DNA of 64,000 bases from Hymenobacter nitidus (GCF_020447315.1 NZ_JAJADQ010000009.1:1-64000); one strand, 5' to 3'; shown: positions 25,550 to 35,319, counted from the stretch's first letter. The notes: a model not told the origin generated them from the letters alone. Numbers and translations are program-made.

Positions 25550-27019
25550 ATGAAAACGACGAACCGAATTCTGACTACCCTGGCCACGGCCCTGCTGCTG
25601 CCCGGCCTGCTGAGCGGCTGCACCTCGAAGCCGGGTGACGCGCCGGCCCCGGGCAGTGGGGGTGGCGGCGTCGTGACGCCGCCCACTACCGGTCCCTCGC
25701 AGGTAGCACTGTGGCTAACGACAACCGACCAGAGCGCCCTGTTTCACAAGAGCACCCTGGCCCTGAATTTTCAGGCCGCCACTGGCAACAACCCCACGAT
25801 TGTGGTGGACACCACCCAGACCTACCAGTCCATCGACGGGTTTGGCTACACGCTCACGGGGGGCAGCGCCACGCTGATCAACCAGCTGAACGCGGCCACC
25901 CGCACGGCCCTGCTCAAGGAGCTGTTTGCCACCGACGAAACCAACATCGGGGTCAGCTACCTACGCATCAGCATCGGCGCTTCCGACCTGGATGCCAAGG
26001 AGTTTACCTACGATGATGTACCCGGCGGCCAGACCGACCCCACGCTGGCCCAGTTCAGTATTGCCCCCGACAAAAAGGATTTGATTCCGGTGCTCCGGGA
26101 CATTCTGACGCTGAACCCTACTCTCAAGATTCTGGGCTCCCCGTGGTCGGCGCCGGCCTGGATGAAGACTAACAGCAGCCTGAAAGGCGGGTCGCTGAAG
26201 CCCGAATACTACGCCGTGTATGCCGAGTACTTCGTCAAATACCTCCGGGCCATGCAGGCCGAGGGCATTACGCTCGACGCTATAACGATTCAGAACGAGC
26301 CGCTGAACCCGGACAACAACCCCAGCCTCTACATGACGGCCGCCGAGCAGGGCACCTTCATCAAGAACAACCTGGGCCCTGCGCTGCGGGCGGCCGGGCT
26401 CAACACCAAAATCATCCTATACGACCACAACCTTGACCGCACCGATTATCCGCTGGCTATTCTGGCCGATGCGGCGGTGCGGCCCTTCGTGGATGGCTCG
26501 GCCTTTCACCTCTACGCGGGCAACATCAGCGCCCTGAACACGGTGCACAATGCCTACCCCAACAAGGATGTGTACTTCACCGAGCAGTGGGTGGGCGGCC
26601 CCGGCAACTTTGCCGGTGACTTCAGCTGGCACATCAATAACCTCATCATCGGGGCTACGCGCAACTGGAGCAAGAACGTGCTGGAGTGGAACCTGGCCGC
26701 CGACCAGAACTACGGCCCCCACACCCAGGGCGGCTGTTCCAACTGCCTGGGAGCCCTGACCATCAGCGGCAGCAGCGTGTCGCGCAACACGGCCTACTAC
26801 ACCATCGCCCACGCCAGCAAGTTCGTGCGGCCCGGCTCGGTGCGCATTGCCACCAACCTGCCTGCCAACCTGCCCAACGTGGCCTTCAAAGCCCCTAACG
26901 GCCGCAAGGTGCTCATCGTGCAGAACAGCGGCGCTACCCAGACTTTCGACATTCAGTACCGCGGCAAGGTGGTCAGCTCGACGCTGGCCGCCGGCGCCGT
27001 GGGCACCTACGTGTGGTAG
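25550..27019 (+). CDS. Glycoside hydrolase family 30 lipoprotein (2)
   Basis: A 489-residue paralogue of the preceding enzyme, 31 bases downstream. Lipobox LSGC near residue 25, followed by a Gly/Pro linker. Motifs are matched one for one: DGFGYTLTGGSATL, SPWSAPAWMKTN, acid/base E250 in TIQNEP, nucleophile E345 in FTEQW, C-terminal VAFKAPNGRKVLIVQN and an ending identical with the first copy (AGAVGTYVW). Tandem duplication is evident, perhaps to split endo- and exo-activity or chain-length preference. The gene is transcribed with the rest of the locus. Confidence 0.92.
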   Translation: MKTTNRILTTLATALLLPGLLSGCTSKPGDAPAPGSGGGGVVTPPTTGPSQVALWLTTTDQSALFHKSTLALNFQAATGNNPTIVVDTTQTYQSIDGFGYTLTGGSATLINQLNAATRTALLKELFATDETNIGVSYLRISIGASDLDAKEFTYDDVPGGQTDPTLAQFSIAPDKKDLIPVLRDILTLNPTLKILGSPWSAPAWMKTNSSLKGGSLKPEYYAVYAEYFVKYLRAMQAEGITLDAITIQNEPLNPDNNPSLYMTAAEQGTFIKNNLGPALRAAGLNTKIILYDHNLDRTDYPLAILADAAVRPFVDGSAFHLYAGNISALNTVHNAYPNKDVYFTEQWVGGPGNFAGDFSWHINNLIIGATRNWSKNVLEWNLAADQNYGPHTQGGCSNCLGALTISGSSVSRNTAYYTIAHASKFVRPGSVRIATNLPANLPNVAFKAPNGRKVLIVQNSGATQTFDIQYRGKVVSSTLAAGAVGTYVW

Positions 27020-27158
27020 CTCCGCACGCTGCCTTTTCTTCACCTCATTCTCGCTGCCTACCGCCTAAGTACCCGTTTCCCGCCCCGCCTACCCGCTTTT
27101 CGCACCTGTTCGCCGCTCTGTTTCCCATTTTTTTCCACAACCAAAATTCCCACAGAAC

Positions 27159-29276
27159 ATGAACAAGACTACGCTTTTGGCCGGCCCCGTGCGCCGGCTG
27201 CGCAACCTGCTGGTGCTGGCCGCCGGCCTGAGCCTGGCCGAACCTGCTACCGCCCAGAGCTTCCTGCGCGCCGACGGGCAGCGCATCGTGAATGCCAGCA
27301 ACCAGGAGGTAATTCTGAACGGGATGAACCTGGGCAACTGGGGCGTGCAGGAGGGCTACATGATGAAGTACAACTGGGACGGCATCGGGGGCAAGAAAAC
27401 CCAGGGCATGGTGAAACGCTCACTCTACAACGCCGGCATGAGCGAGGCGGCCATCGAAACCTTCTACCAAAACTACCGCAATAACTTCATTACCAAGCCC
27501 GACCTCGACTACATTGCCTCGAAGGGCTTTAACTGCGTGCGCCTGCCGCTGCATTACGAGCTGTTTCTGACGCCGGCTCAGCGGGCCGTGCGCACCAAGG
27601 TGATGCTCGGCACCGTTTCGTACGATTCCTACGTGAGCCAGCTCACCAGCTGGTACAACGCCAATCAGCTCTTTACCGACCCCAACAACATGGAGGCGCT
27701 GCGCATGATTGACAACACCCTGGCCTGGGCCCAGGCCAACAACATGTACGTGGTGCTGGACATGCACGCCGTGCCCGGCTCCCAAGGCACCGACGCTAAC
27801 ATTGCCGACCAGATTGTGGCCAACGACCTCTGGAACCGCCAGATCAACCAGGACGTGCTCGACCGGCTCTGGCGCTTCGTGTCGAACCGCTACAAGAACG
27901 ACGCGCGGGTGGCCATGTACGACCTGATCAACGAGCCCAACAACTACCCCAGCAACCAGAAGATTCACGACGTGTACCAGCGCCTGATTACCTCTATCCG
28001 GGGCCAGGGCGACAACCACCTGATTCTGCTCGAAGGCAACGGCTGGGGCAACGACTACAACTACATGGAGCCGTTTACCTTCCCCAACCGTTCCAATCTG
28101 GTGTACAACTCGCACCGCTACAGCGGCGATACTTACCTGATGGACAACGGGGTGAACTCGACCGGGGGCAACGCCAACAACATCCGCTTCATCGGCGACC
28201 TGCGCAACTTCCGCTCGACCCACAACGTGCCCGTCTGGATTGGGGAAACCGGCGAAAATACCGACACCTGGATGCGCGACGCGGCCCGCAACCTGAACTC
28301 CGTCGGCATTGGCTGGTGCCACTGGACCTACAAGCGCTTCGAGGACCGCAGCAACCCGGCCTTCATGCATATCAACCCGCCCTACGTGGTGGATGGGCCG
28401 GCCGGCCTGAACCAGGCGCTGATCAACATTCAGTGGGCCAACTGCGTGCCCAATACCACCGTGGCGGCCGTGTCGCCGAACCAGAACGGCATCGTCAACT
28501 ACCCCGGCGGCGGCAACTACAACGGCACCGGCAGCACGCCCAGCGGCCCGGCCATCGGGCGCATCTACCAGATCAGCTCCAAGAACGGGGGCAAAACGAT
28601 GGAAATCTCGGCTAACTCTACCGCCAACGGGGGCCGGGTGCAGCAGTGGGGCTGGGCCAACACGGCCAGCCAGAAATGGAAGCTCGTGGACGCCGGCAGC
28701 GGCTACGTGCGCATCGTGAACCTGAACAGCAACAAGAGCCTGGACGTGGCCGGCCCCAGCACTGCCGACGGTGCCCTGACCCACCAGTGGGACTGGCTGA
28801 GCCAGGACAGCCAGTACTGGCAGATCATCAGCAACGGCGACGGGACCTACCGCATCCTCAACAAGTACAGCGGCAAAGCTCTCGACGTCTCCAACAACTC
28901 CACCGCCGACGGCGCGGCCATTCACCAGTGGACCTACGGCGGCGGCAACAACCAGCGCTGGTACTTCTCGGACCAGGGCGCGGCCCGCACCACGCTGGCC
29001 ACGGCCGGCTCGGCCACCGATGCCCGCCTGCAGCTCTACCCCACTACCGTTGATGCCAGCCTGGCCTTCGAGTACACCGCCGACCAGGCCGCCACAGTAG
29101 CCCTACGGCTGGTGGATATGCTGGGCAAAACCGTGCTGCAACGGCCTGAAACGGCAGTGCGCACGGGTCTGAATTCTTTCCGTCTCAGTGTGGCCACGCT
29201 GCCGGCCGGCGTGTACGTGCTGCGCCTGGATACGCCCGAAGGGCAGCTCCAGCGCCGCCTCGTTATCAGCCACTAG
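27159..29276 (+). CDS. GH5 glucanase with ricin-type lectin and T9SS sorting domain
   Basis: A 705-residue secreted enzyme. A signal peptide (to about residue 30) leads into a GH5 barrel: GMNLGNWGVQEGYMMK, acid/base E259 in DLINEPN, nucleophile E363 in WIGETGEN. The N-terminal signature resembles exo-beta-1,3-glucanase-type GH5 enzymes. Residues about 465-610 hold a ricin-type beta-trefoil lectin with repeated Q-x-W-like segments (QQWGWAN, HQWDWL, HQWTYG). The end (about 625-705) is a type A T9SS sorting domain with GVYVLRLDTPEG, so it is exported by the type IX system to the surface or medium. It probably opens the polymer before SusCD import. Confidence 0.92.
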   Translation: MNKTTLLAGPVRRLRNLLVLAAGLSLAEPATAQSFLRADGQRIVNASNQEVILNGMNLGNWGVQEGYMMKYNWDGIGGKKTQGMVKRSLYNAGMSEAAIETFYQNYRNNFITKPDLDYIASKGFNCVRLPLHYELFLTPAQRAVRTKVMLGTVSYDSYVSQLTSWYNANQLFTDPNNMEALRMIDNTLAWAQANNMYVVLDMHAVPGSQGTDANIADQIVANDLWNRQINQDVLDRLWRFVSNRYKNDARVAMYDLINEPNNYPSNQKIHDVYQRLITSIRGQGDNHLILLEGNGWGNDYNYMEPFTFPNRSNLVYNSHRYSGDTYLMDNGVNSTGGNANNIRFIGDLRNFRSTHNVPVWIGETGENTDTWMRDAARNLNSVGIGWCHWTYKRFEDRSNPAFMHINPPYVVDGPAGLNQALINIQWANCVPNTTVAAVSPNQNGIVNYPGGGNYNGTGSTPSGPAIGRIYQISSKNGGKTMEISANSTANGGRVQQWGWANTASQKWKLVDAGSGYVRIVNLNSNKSLDVAGPSTADGALTHQWDWLSQDSQYWQIISNGDGTYRILNKYSGKALDVSNNSTADGAAIHQWTYGGGNNQRWYFSDQGAARTTLATAGSATDARLQLYPTTVDASLAFEYTADQAATVALRLVDMLGKTVLQRPETAVRTGLNSFRLSVATLPAGVYVLRLDTPEGQLQRRLVISH

Positions 29277-29290
29277 CCCCGATTTCCCAC

Positions 29291-29318
29291 TACGGCCGGC
29301 GCTTCGGTGCCGGCCGTA
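29291..29318 (+). terminator. Intercistronic hairpin after GH5
   Basis: TACGGCCGGC and GCCGGCCGTA form a perfect 10-bp stem with a GCTTCGGT loop, without a T-tract. Probably an RNA-stability or processing element, possibly a weak terminator. Confidence 0.5.
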
Positions 29319-29350
29319 ATAGCGGGCCTGCCCGCGCATATTCTATCATC

Positions 29351-30826
29351 ATGCTCAACAAGCTTCTCCCTTCCTTATTGCTGTCGGCGCTGAGCGTAGG
29401 CGGCGCGCTAGCCCAGAAAGCGGCCAGCCCGGCCCGCAACTTCAAAGCCTATTCGGTGGTTGGTAAAAAAGCCCAGGTGTATACCACGGCCGCCGGTACC
29501 GACAAGCGCCTGGCCGCCGGCGAAACCCTGGCGTTTCAGCCCAAGCCCCAGCCCCTCGAATCCGAGGTGTGCGTGTTCGTGGACCCCACCAAGACGTTTC
29601 AGTCGGTGCTCGGCATTGGCGGCGCCCTGACGGATGCCGCCGCCGAAACCTACGCCAAGCTCACGAAGGACCAGCAGCAGGAGTTCATGCAGGCCTACTA
29701 CAGTCCCACCAAGGGCATTGGCTACACCCTGGCCCGCACTACCATCCACAGCTCCGACTTCAGCAGCGCGCCCTACACCTACGTGGCCGACAAGGACGAG
29801 CAGCTGAAGACCTTCAGCGTGAAGCACGACGAGCAGTACCGCATTCCCTTTATCAAGCAGGCCCAGCAGGCGGCCGGCGGCAAGCTCACGATGTACGTGG
29901 CCCCCTGGAGCCCGCCCGCCTGGATGAAGGACAACAACAGCATGCTCAAGGGCGGCAAGCTGCTGCCCCAGTACCGCCAGACCTGGGCCGACTACTTCGT
30001 CAGGTTCATCAAGGAGTATGAGCGCCAGGGCATCCCGATCTGGGGCCTGAGCAGCCAGAACGAGCCGATGGCCAAGCAAACCTGGGAATCCTGCCTGTTT
30101 ACGGCCACCGAGGAGCGCGACTTCATCAAGGAATACCTGGGGCCCACGCTGAAGAAAAACGGCCTGGGCGACCGGAAACTCATTGCCTGGGACCACAACC
30201 GCGACCAGATCTACCAGCGCGCCAGCACCATCCTCGACGATCCGCAGGCCGCCCAGTACGTGTGGGGAGTGGGCTACCACTGGTACGAAACCTGGACCGG
30301 CAGCGCCATGATGTTCGACAATGTGCGGCGCGTGCACGAAACCTACCCCAATACCAACCTGCTGCTCACCGAGGCCTGCATCGAGAAGTTTGACTTCAAT
30401 AAAGTGAACGACTGGAGCCTGGGCGAGAAGTACGGCCACTCGATGATCAACGACTTCAACAACGGCAACGTGGGCTGGACCGACTGGAACATCCTGCTCG
30501 ACGAAAACGGCGGCCCCAACCACGTCAAGAACTACTGCTACGCCCCCATCATCGGCGATACGCGCACCGGCAAGCTGGTGTATACCAACATCTACTACTA
30601 CATCGGCCACTTCTCCAAGTTCATCCGGCCCGGGGCCCGGCGCATCGTCAGCTCCTCCAACCGCGACCATCTGGAAACCACGGCCTTCCTCAACACCGAC
30701 GGCAAAGTAGCGGTGGTCGTGATGAACGACGGCGACCAGAAGCAGGATTTCCAGCTCTGGATGCAGGGCCAGGCGGCCACCGTCAGCAGCCAGCCCCACT
30801 CCATCATGACGCTGGTGATCAACTAG
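29351..30826 (+). CDS. Glycoside hydrolase family 30 enzyme (3)
   Basis: A 491-residue secreted GH30 enzyme with a cleavable signal peptide (LLLSALSVGGALAQK) rather than a lipobox. Motifs: FQSVLGIGGALTDAAAET, APWSPPAWMKDNNSM, acid/base E238 in SSQNEP, nucleophile E341 in LLTEAC, and the C-terminal sandwich ending SIMTLVIN. It is clearly diverged from the two tandem copies and is closer to the GH30 group containing glucosylceramidase and beta-1,6-glucanases. It is likely periplasmic, finishing oligosaccharides brought in by SusCD. Confidence 0.92.
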   Translation: MLNKLLPSLLLSALSVGGALAQKAASPARNFKAYSVVGKKAQVYTTAAGTDKRLAAGETLAFQPKPQPLESEVCVFVDPTKTFQSVLGIGGALTDAAAETYAKLTKDQQQEFMQAYYSPTKGIGYTLARTTIHSSDFSSAPYTYVADKDEQLKTFSVKHDEQYRIPFIKQAQQAAGGKLTMYVAPWSPPAWMKDNNSMLKGGKLLPQYRQTWADYFVRFIKEYERQGIPIWGLSSQNEPMAKQTWESCLFTATEERDFIKEYLGPTLKKNGLGDRKLIAWDHNRDQIYQRASTILDDPQAAQYVWGVGYHWYETWTGSAMMFDNVRRVHETYPNTNLLLTEACIEKFDFNKVNDWSLGEKYGHSMINDFNNGNVGWTDWNILLDENGGPNHVKNYCYAPIIGDTRTGKLVYTNIYYYIGHFSKFIRPGARRIVSSSNRDHLETTAFLNTDGKVAVVVMNDGDQKQDFQLWMQGQAATVSSQPHSIMTLVIN

Positions 30827-30971
30827 CCGCAACTGGGCGGCATTGTCACGGCTACCCGATTCCGGCAAAGCAGCCTGGAAGCAGCAATAACCGCGACCAA
30901 AGTGCTATCCACCGTAGCCGGATTTTCGCGTCCAACCTGATGCTTACGCCATTTTTTCGGTTATATCAGGT

Positions 30972-31715
30972 ATGCATACACCTCCACAACAACTGGTTGC
31001 CCGCTGGTCGTGCGGGTTCCGCCTGCTACTGGCCGCGGCCCTGCTGACGCCGCTGGCCGGGGCAGCGCAGCAGCAGCTCCCTCCCACCGACTGGGCCAAA
31101 CTGCAACGCTACGCCGACGCTAATCAGCGCCTGCCCGCCCCACCGGCCTCCCCGGCCCGGGTCGTACTCATCGGCAATTCCATTACCGAAGGCTGGGTGA
31201 AAGCCGATTCGGCCTTTTTTGCGGGCAAGCCCTACGGCTACATCGGCCGGGGCATCAGCGGGCAGACGTCGGGGCAAATCCTGCTGCGTTTCCGTCAGGA
31301 CGTCATCCAGCTGCGCCCCGCCGTGGTTGTGATGCTGGTGGGCACCAACGACGTGGCCGAAAACCAGGGCCCCTACGTGCCGCAGCGCACCCTGGACAAT
31401 ATTATGAGCATGGTGGAGCTGGCCCGTGCCCACCGCATTCGGGTGGTGCTGGCCTCGGTGCTGCCCGCCGCCGACTTCTGGTGGCGCAAGGGCCTGAATC
31501 CGGGACCCAAAATCGTGGCCCTGAATCAGCAGATCAAAGCTTACGCCGCCCAGCAGGGCCTCGTCTACCTCGACTTCCACTCGGCCATGGCCGACGCGCA
31601 GCAGGGCCTGCCGAAAGCTTACGCCGATGACGGCGTGCATCCCAATCTGGCCGGCTACCGCGTGATGGAGCCGCTGCTCAACCAGGCCGTGGCCCGGGCT
31701 CTGAAGCGGAAATAG
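30972..31715 (+). CDS. SGNH/GDSL hydrolase (esterase)
   Basis: A 247-residue secreted hydrolase with an N-terminal signal (LLLAAALLTPLAGAAQQ). The SGNH blocks are visible: nucleophile S70 in IGNSITEGW, the glycine of GISGQTSGQ, the asparagine of VGTNDV and the Asp-His pair of DDGVHPN. Such enzymes remove acetyl groups from sugars or polysaccharides. Its place inside the locus, 145 bases after the third GH30 and 40 before the transporter, suggests that the glycan carries ester groups. Confidence 0.9.
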   Translation: MHTPPQQLVARWSCGFRLLLAAALLTPLAGAAQQQLPPTDWAKLQRYADANQRLPAPPASPARVVLIGNSITEGWVKADSAFFAGKPYGYIGRGISGQTSGQILLRFRQDVIQLRPAVVVMLVGTNDVAENQGPYVPQRTLDNIMSMVELARAHRIRVVLASVLPAADFWWRKGLNPGPKIVALNQQIKAYAAQQGLVYLDFHSAMADAQQGLPKAYADDGVHPNLAGYRVMEPLLNQAVARALKRK

Positions 31716-31755
31716 CCCGGCCGGAAATTTCTCACTTTTCTCTCCCTCGTTTCCT

Positions 31756-33024
31756 ATGGCTCTTGTTGCCCCTTCTGCCATCGGCGCCCAGCCGGATACC
31801 GGCCACGCCACGCCGCGCTACACCTCGGCCCTGTCGTCCCTGACGGTGCTGTTCTTCATGATGGGTTTCATTACCTGCCTGAACGATATCCTGATTCCGT
31901 ACCTGAAAGCCATTTTTCAGCTCAGCTACACCCAGGCCAACCTCATCAACTTCTGCTTTTTCGGGGCCTACTTCGTGATGGGAATTCCGGCCGGCCGGCT
32001 GGTGCAGCGCATCGGCTACAAGGGCGGCATGCTGGCGGGCTTCGTGGTGGCGGCCGTGGGCTGCTTCCTGTTCTACCCCGCCGCCGACAGCCGCAGCTAC
32101 GGCTTGTTTCTGGCCGCTTTGTTTGTGCTGGCTACCGGCGTGGTGCTGCTCCAGGTCGCCGGCAACCCCTACGTGGCCATCCTGGGGCCGGCCCGCTCGG
32201 CTCCGGCGCGTCTCACGCTCACCCAGGCCTTCAACTCGCTGGGCACCACGGTAGCGCCCCTGCTCGGCGCGGCCGTCATCCTCTCGCACCTCCCCGACCT
32301 GGAAACCGCCTCCGCCGCGGCCATCGACGTGCGCGCCGTACAAACGCCCTACCTGGCCATTGGTGGCGTGCTGCTGGTTATCAGCCTGCTGCTGGGCTTA
32401 CTGAAGCTTCCCAAAATCGTGCACGCCGATGCTGACGCCCAGGCTCCGGCTGGGCAGCAGGCCTGGCACTACCGCCATTTGGTGCTGGGCATGGTGGGCA
32501 TTTTTGCCTACGTGGGTGGCGAAGTCGCCATTGGCTCCCACATCGTAAGCTACCTGCACTTGCCCGAGGTAATGAACCTGACGCCCAAGCTGGCCGGTAA
32601 AATGGTGGCCTACTACTGGGGCGGGGCCATGGTGGGCCGCTTCATCGGGGCCTATCTGCTGAGCCGCTTCAACCCCGGTCGTCTGCTGGCCACCGGGGCC
32701 GTGGGCGCCATCGTGCTCATCCTGATTTCCATCAATACTGCGGGGGAAACTGCCATGTGGAGCCTGCTGGCCGTGGGCCTGATGAACTCCATCATGTTTG
32801 CCACCATTTTCACGCTGGCCGTGGCCGGGCTGGGTCGGCACACCGAGCAAGCCTCGGGCCTGCTGAACGTAGCCATCGTGGGCGGAGCTGTGGTACCGCT
32901 GCTTTTTGCTTTGGTCGCCGATGTCAGCACGCTGCAGCTGGCCTTTATTCTGCCGGTGCTGTGCTACGCATACATCGTCTGGTACGGCCTGAAAGGGCAC
33001 GTGCCGCAGGCCGGCACGCACTAG
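31756..33024 (+). CDS. Sugar MFS transporter (FucP/GluP family)
   Basis: A 422-residue inner-membrane carrier with twelve predicted helices. The N-terminus LTVLFFMMGFITCLNDILIP is typical of the fucose/glucose/galactose:proton symporter group, as are GRLVQRIGYKGGM and LQVAGNPYVAILGP. It should take the final monosaccharide, presumably glucose, from periplasm to cytoplasm. It is the last gene of the locus; a bidirectional terminator follows. Confidence 0.92.
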   Translation: MALVAPSAIGAQPDTGHATPRYTSALSSLTVLFFMMGFITCLNDILIPYLKAIFQLSYTQANLINFCFFGAYFVMGIPAGRLVQRIGYKGGMLAGFVVAAVGCFLFYPAADSRSYGLFLAALFVLATGVVLLQVAGNPYVAILGPARSAPARLTLTQAFNSLGTTVAPLLGAAVILSHLPDLETASAAAIDVRAVQTPYLAIGGVLLVISLLLGLLKLPKIVHADADAQAPAGQQAWHYRHLVLGMVGIFAYVGGEVAIGSHIVSYLHLPEVMNLTPKLAGKMVAYYWGGAMVGRFIGAYLLSRFNPGRLLATGAVGAIVLILISINTAGETAMWSLLAVGLMNSIMFATIFTLAVAGLGRHTEQASGLLNVAIVGGAVVPLLFALVADVSTLQLAFILPVLCYAYIVWYGLKGHVPQAGTH

Positions 33025-33046
33025 CTTATTCCGGGAATCTATTCAA

Positions 33047-33086
33047 CGAAAAAGGCCGCCATATCCCGTATAGCGGCCTTTTTCGT
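33047..33086. terminator. Bidirectional terminator ending the PUL
   Basis: CGAAAAAGGCCGC...GCGGCCTTTTTCG forms a symmetric hairpin with A- and T-tracts, between the transporter and the converging L,D-transpeptidase gene. Confidence 0.92.
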
Positions 33087-33100
33087 TGTATCAGCTCTGC

Positions 33101-34585
33101 TCAACGCCCAAACAAAGCGGCCAGAATCGGTTCGTCCTGGCAGTATATATCGGCGTAGAACCGGAGCCGGCCATTGTCGGCCTGGCAGGTGTAGTAGCGA
33201 ATCTGGATGGGCAGGCCCTGGGCCAGATCGAAGCGGCACTTGTCGCGCTGGGCGATGCTGCGCTTTATGACCGGCAGGGCCGCCTGCTGCTTTTCGCGCT
33301 GCAAGAGGTAAGCAGCCAGGGCCAGCGGCTTTTCGACCCGCACGCAGCCGTGGCTGAGGGCACGCTGCGGCTTCTGAAACAGGGAGCGGGCCGGCGTGTC
33401 GTGCAGAAACACGCTGTGCTGGTTCGGGAAGTAGAATACGATGTTGCCCAGCGCATTGTGGCGCCCTGCCGTCTGCTTGATGGTGTAGGGAAAGTTGGTG
33501 GCGTTGTACTTGCTCCAGCGCACGTGCCAGGGGTTTATGAGGCGGTTGCGGTAGTCGTAGAGCCGGTAGTGGTTGTCGTAGAGGAAGCTGGGGTCGTCCT
33601 GCAGCTGGGGCAGCATTTCGTTCACGGCAATGCTGTAGGGCACCCGCCAGTCGGGCGCCGTTACGAACACGATAAGGCGGCTGTTGAGGGTGGGAGTTGG
33701 CGTTTCGGGCTTACCTACTACCACCCGGTGCGTCTGCACTACCTTCCCCCCGCGCATTAGCTGCAGCCGAAACGCCGGAATATTGACCAGGGCATATTCG
33801 GCCGCCGTATCCAGGGCCGCCGCTTCCCAGCGCAGCCGCTCCAGGTTCACCGCGACGCGCCGAAAGTCTGCTTCGTTACCGCGCGGAGTAGCGGCCGAAT
33901 CGGGCTGGGCCTGCAGGGTGCGGCTCCAGGCCTGCTGCACCTGCTGGTAGGCCTGGCCAGCCGGCTGAAACCGCAGAAACGAGGGCGCAAACGTGGCCGC
34001 GGCCAGGGCTTCTTCCAGGGCCGTAGTGGCCTGCTGGGCAGCCAAGCCTTGCAACGGCGCGGCCACCAGCGTCGTGGCATCGAGCTGCCCGAAGCGCAGG
34101 TGGGCCGCGTAGCGCAGCAGGGCATCGGTGAGGCGCAGCTCAAAGCTAGCCAGCTGCCGGCTATGCTGGTCAGCCGAATCTTTTACGCGCAATGAATCAG
34201 GCAGGGCCCAGAGGTCGGCGCTGCCGTAGGCAGCGGGCGAAAGGCCAAACTGCCGGGCCTGGCTCAGTAGCTGCAGGGCCTGCCGGGCCGGGGCGTTCCA
34301 GCCCGAGTCGGCGCGCGTCCAGGCGGGCACGAAGCTGCGCCCGGCGTAGAAGGATTGTACCACCGAGCCGGCCCGCAGCCCCAGGTGGGCGTAGGTCGCA
34401 TCGGCCCCCAGGGCGGCCGTGTCGAGCAGGGCGCGCAGGTATAGCACGGCCGTCGAGCCGCGGCGGACGGCAGCACCTGGCTTCTTGCCGCCTCCGGCCA
34501 CCGCCAGCGGTGACCAGGAAAGCGCGCAGCTGACAAGAAGGAGCCATAAAAAGGCAGGCCGCACACTGCTTCTTATCTGTTGCAT
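33101..34585 (-). CDS. L,D-transpeptidase (YcbB-like)
   Basis: A 494-residue exported enzyme that forms 3-3 crosslinks in peptidoglycan or attaches proteins to it. Signal peptide at residues 1-30 (AFLWLLLVSCALSWSPLAVA). A helical scaffold and peptidoglycan-binding part occupy about 40-290; the YkuD catalytic domain follows, with VVVGKPETPTPTLNS and the catalytic C414 in LSHGCVR, its histidine two residues before. Domain order matches E. coli YcbB/LdtD. The ATG at 34583-34585 is chosen; the longer frame has no signal peptide at its start. Confidence 0.92.
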   Translation of the reverse strand: MQQIRSSVRPAFLWLLLVSCALSWSPLAVAGGGKKPGAAVRRGSTAVLYLRALLDTAALGADATYAHLGLRAGSVVQSFYAGRSFVPAWTRADSGWNAPARQALQLLSQARQFGLSPAAYGSADLWALPDSLRVKDSADQHSRQLASFELRLTDALLRYAAHLRFGQLDATTLVAAPLQGLAAQQATTALEEALAAATFAPSFLRFQPAGQAYQQVQQAWSRTLQAQPDSAATPRGNEADFRRVAVNLERLRWEAAALDTAAEYALVNIPAFRLQLMRGGKVVQTHRVVVGKPETPTPTLNSRLIVFVTAPDWRVPYSIAVNEMLPQLQDDPSFLYDNHYRLYDYRNRLINPWHVRWSKYNATNFPYTIKQTAGRHNALGNIVFYFPNQHSVFLHDTPARSLFQKPQRALSHGCVRVEKPLALAAYLLQREKQQAALPVIKRSIAQRDKCRFDLAQGLPIQIRYYTCQADNGRLRFYADIYCQDEPILAALFGR

Positions 34586-34794
34586 CACAAAGCAGTAAGA
34601 AGGGTGAGAAAAAGCCGGGCGAGTAACGCTTAGAGCATAGAAGCGCGGTAAAGACAACGTAACTACCAACCGGAGCCCAGCTGGCAGACCAAGCATAAGG
34701 TAGCAATTAATTATCTGATAACCAACCCTTATTCCGCCCATTTACCCCAGTGCAGCAGGATGGCGCGTCTGCAGTATTTCCCGGCCGGCTGCTG

Positions 34795-35319
34795 CTATTC
34801 GTCCAGCTGGCTCACCACAATGCGGGCCGTCACCAGCAGTTGGCCCAGGTGGCGCATGGTGTGCTCGGCGGCATGCACCAGCAGCCCGAGCACCGTGGAG
34901 GGCACCTGCGCCCGGCCTACACCCCGCGCTTCCCGCAGCGTAGCTTCATCAGTGTGGCGCAGCTGGGCCAGGGCCCGCTCCACCTGGGCAGCAAAAGCCT
35001 GCACCAGCTCGGCGGCCGTGCACCCGGGGTGGGGGCTGTGCCCTTCCACGGCCAGGGCTGCCAGCTGTTCCGGCGTGAGGGCTTCGGCACGAGCGTAGGT
35101 CAGCAGCCGGTCGAGCACGCCGGTAAGGTGCTGGAGGTGAAACCCGACGGAGGCCACCCCGGCCGGGCGCTGCCACAGTAGAGCGGCCGGAAAATCGGCC
35201 AGCTGGGCCTGAATTTCTTCCCGGGCCTGCAGCAGGGCGTGGGCTACGGGTTGCAAGAGGGGCGGCACACCGGGCAGGGGCCCGCGCAGCCATACTTCCA
35301 GAGCGTTGGGTGGGTTCAT
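34795..35319 (-). CDS. DinB family protein
   Basis: A 174-residue putative metal-dependent enzyme with the DinB/YfiT four-helix fold. The likely metal-binding histidines lie in GFHLQHLTGVLDRLL (near residue 60) and HAAEHTMRHLGQL (near residue 150). DinB proteins include thiol transferases and DNA-damage-induced proteins; the substrate is unknown. The ATG at 35317-35319 is used rather than a TTG six codons upstream. It is divergent from the aminotransferase gene and shares an AT-rich promoter region. Confidence 0.85.
   Translation of the reverse strand: MNPPNALEVWLRGPLPGVPPLLQPVAHALLQAREEIQAQLADFPAALLWQRPAGVASVGFHLQHLTGVLDRLLTYARAEALTPEQLAALAVEGHSPHPGCTAAELVQAFAAQVERALAQLRHTDEATLREARGVGRAQVPSTVLGLLVHAAEHTMRHLGQLLVTARIVVSQLDE

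Noticed and set aside
27420..28925. 501-codon minus-strand ORF inside the GH5 gene
   Set aside because: Antisense shadow of the GH5 barrel and lectin region.
29408..30868. 486-codon minus-strand ORF inside the third GH30 gene
   Set aside because: Antisense shadow, no motifs.
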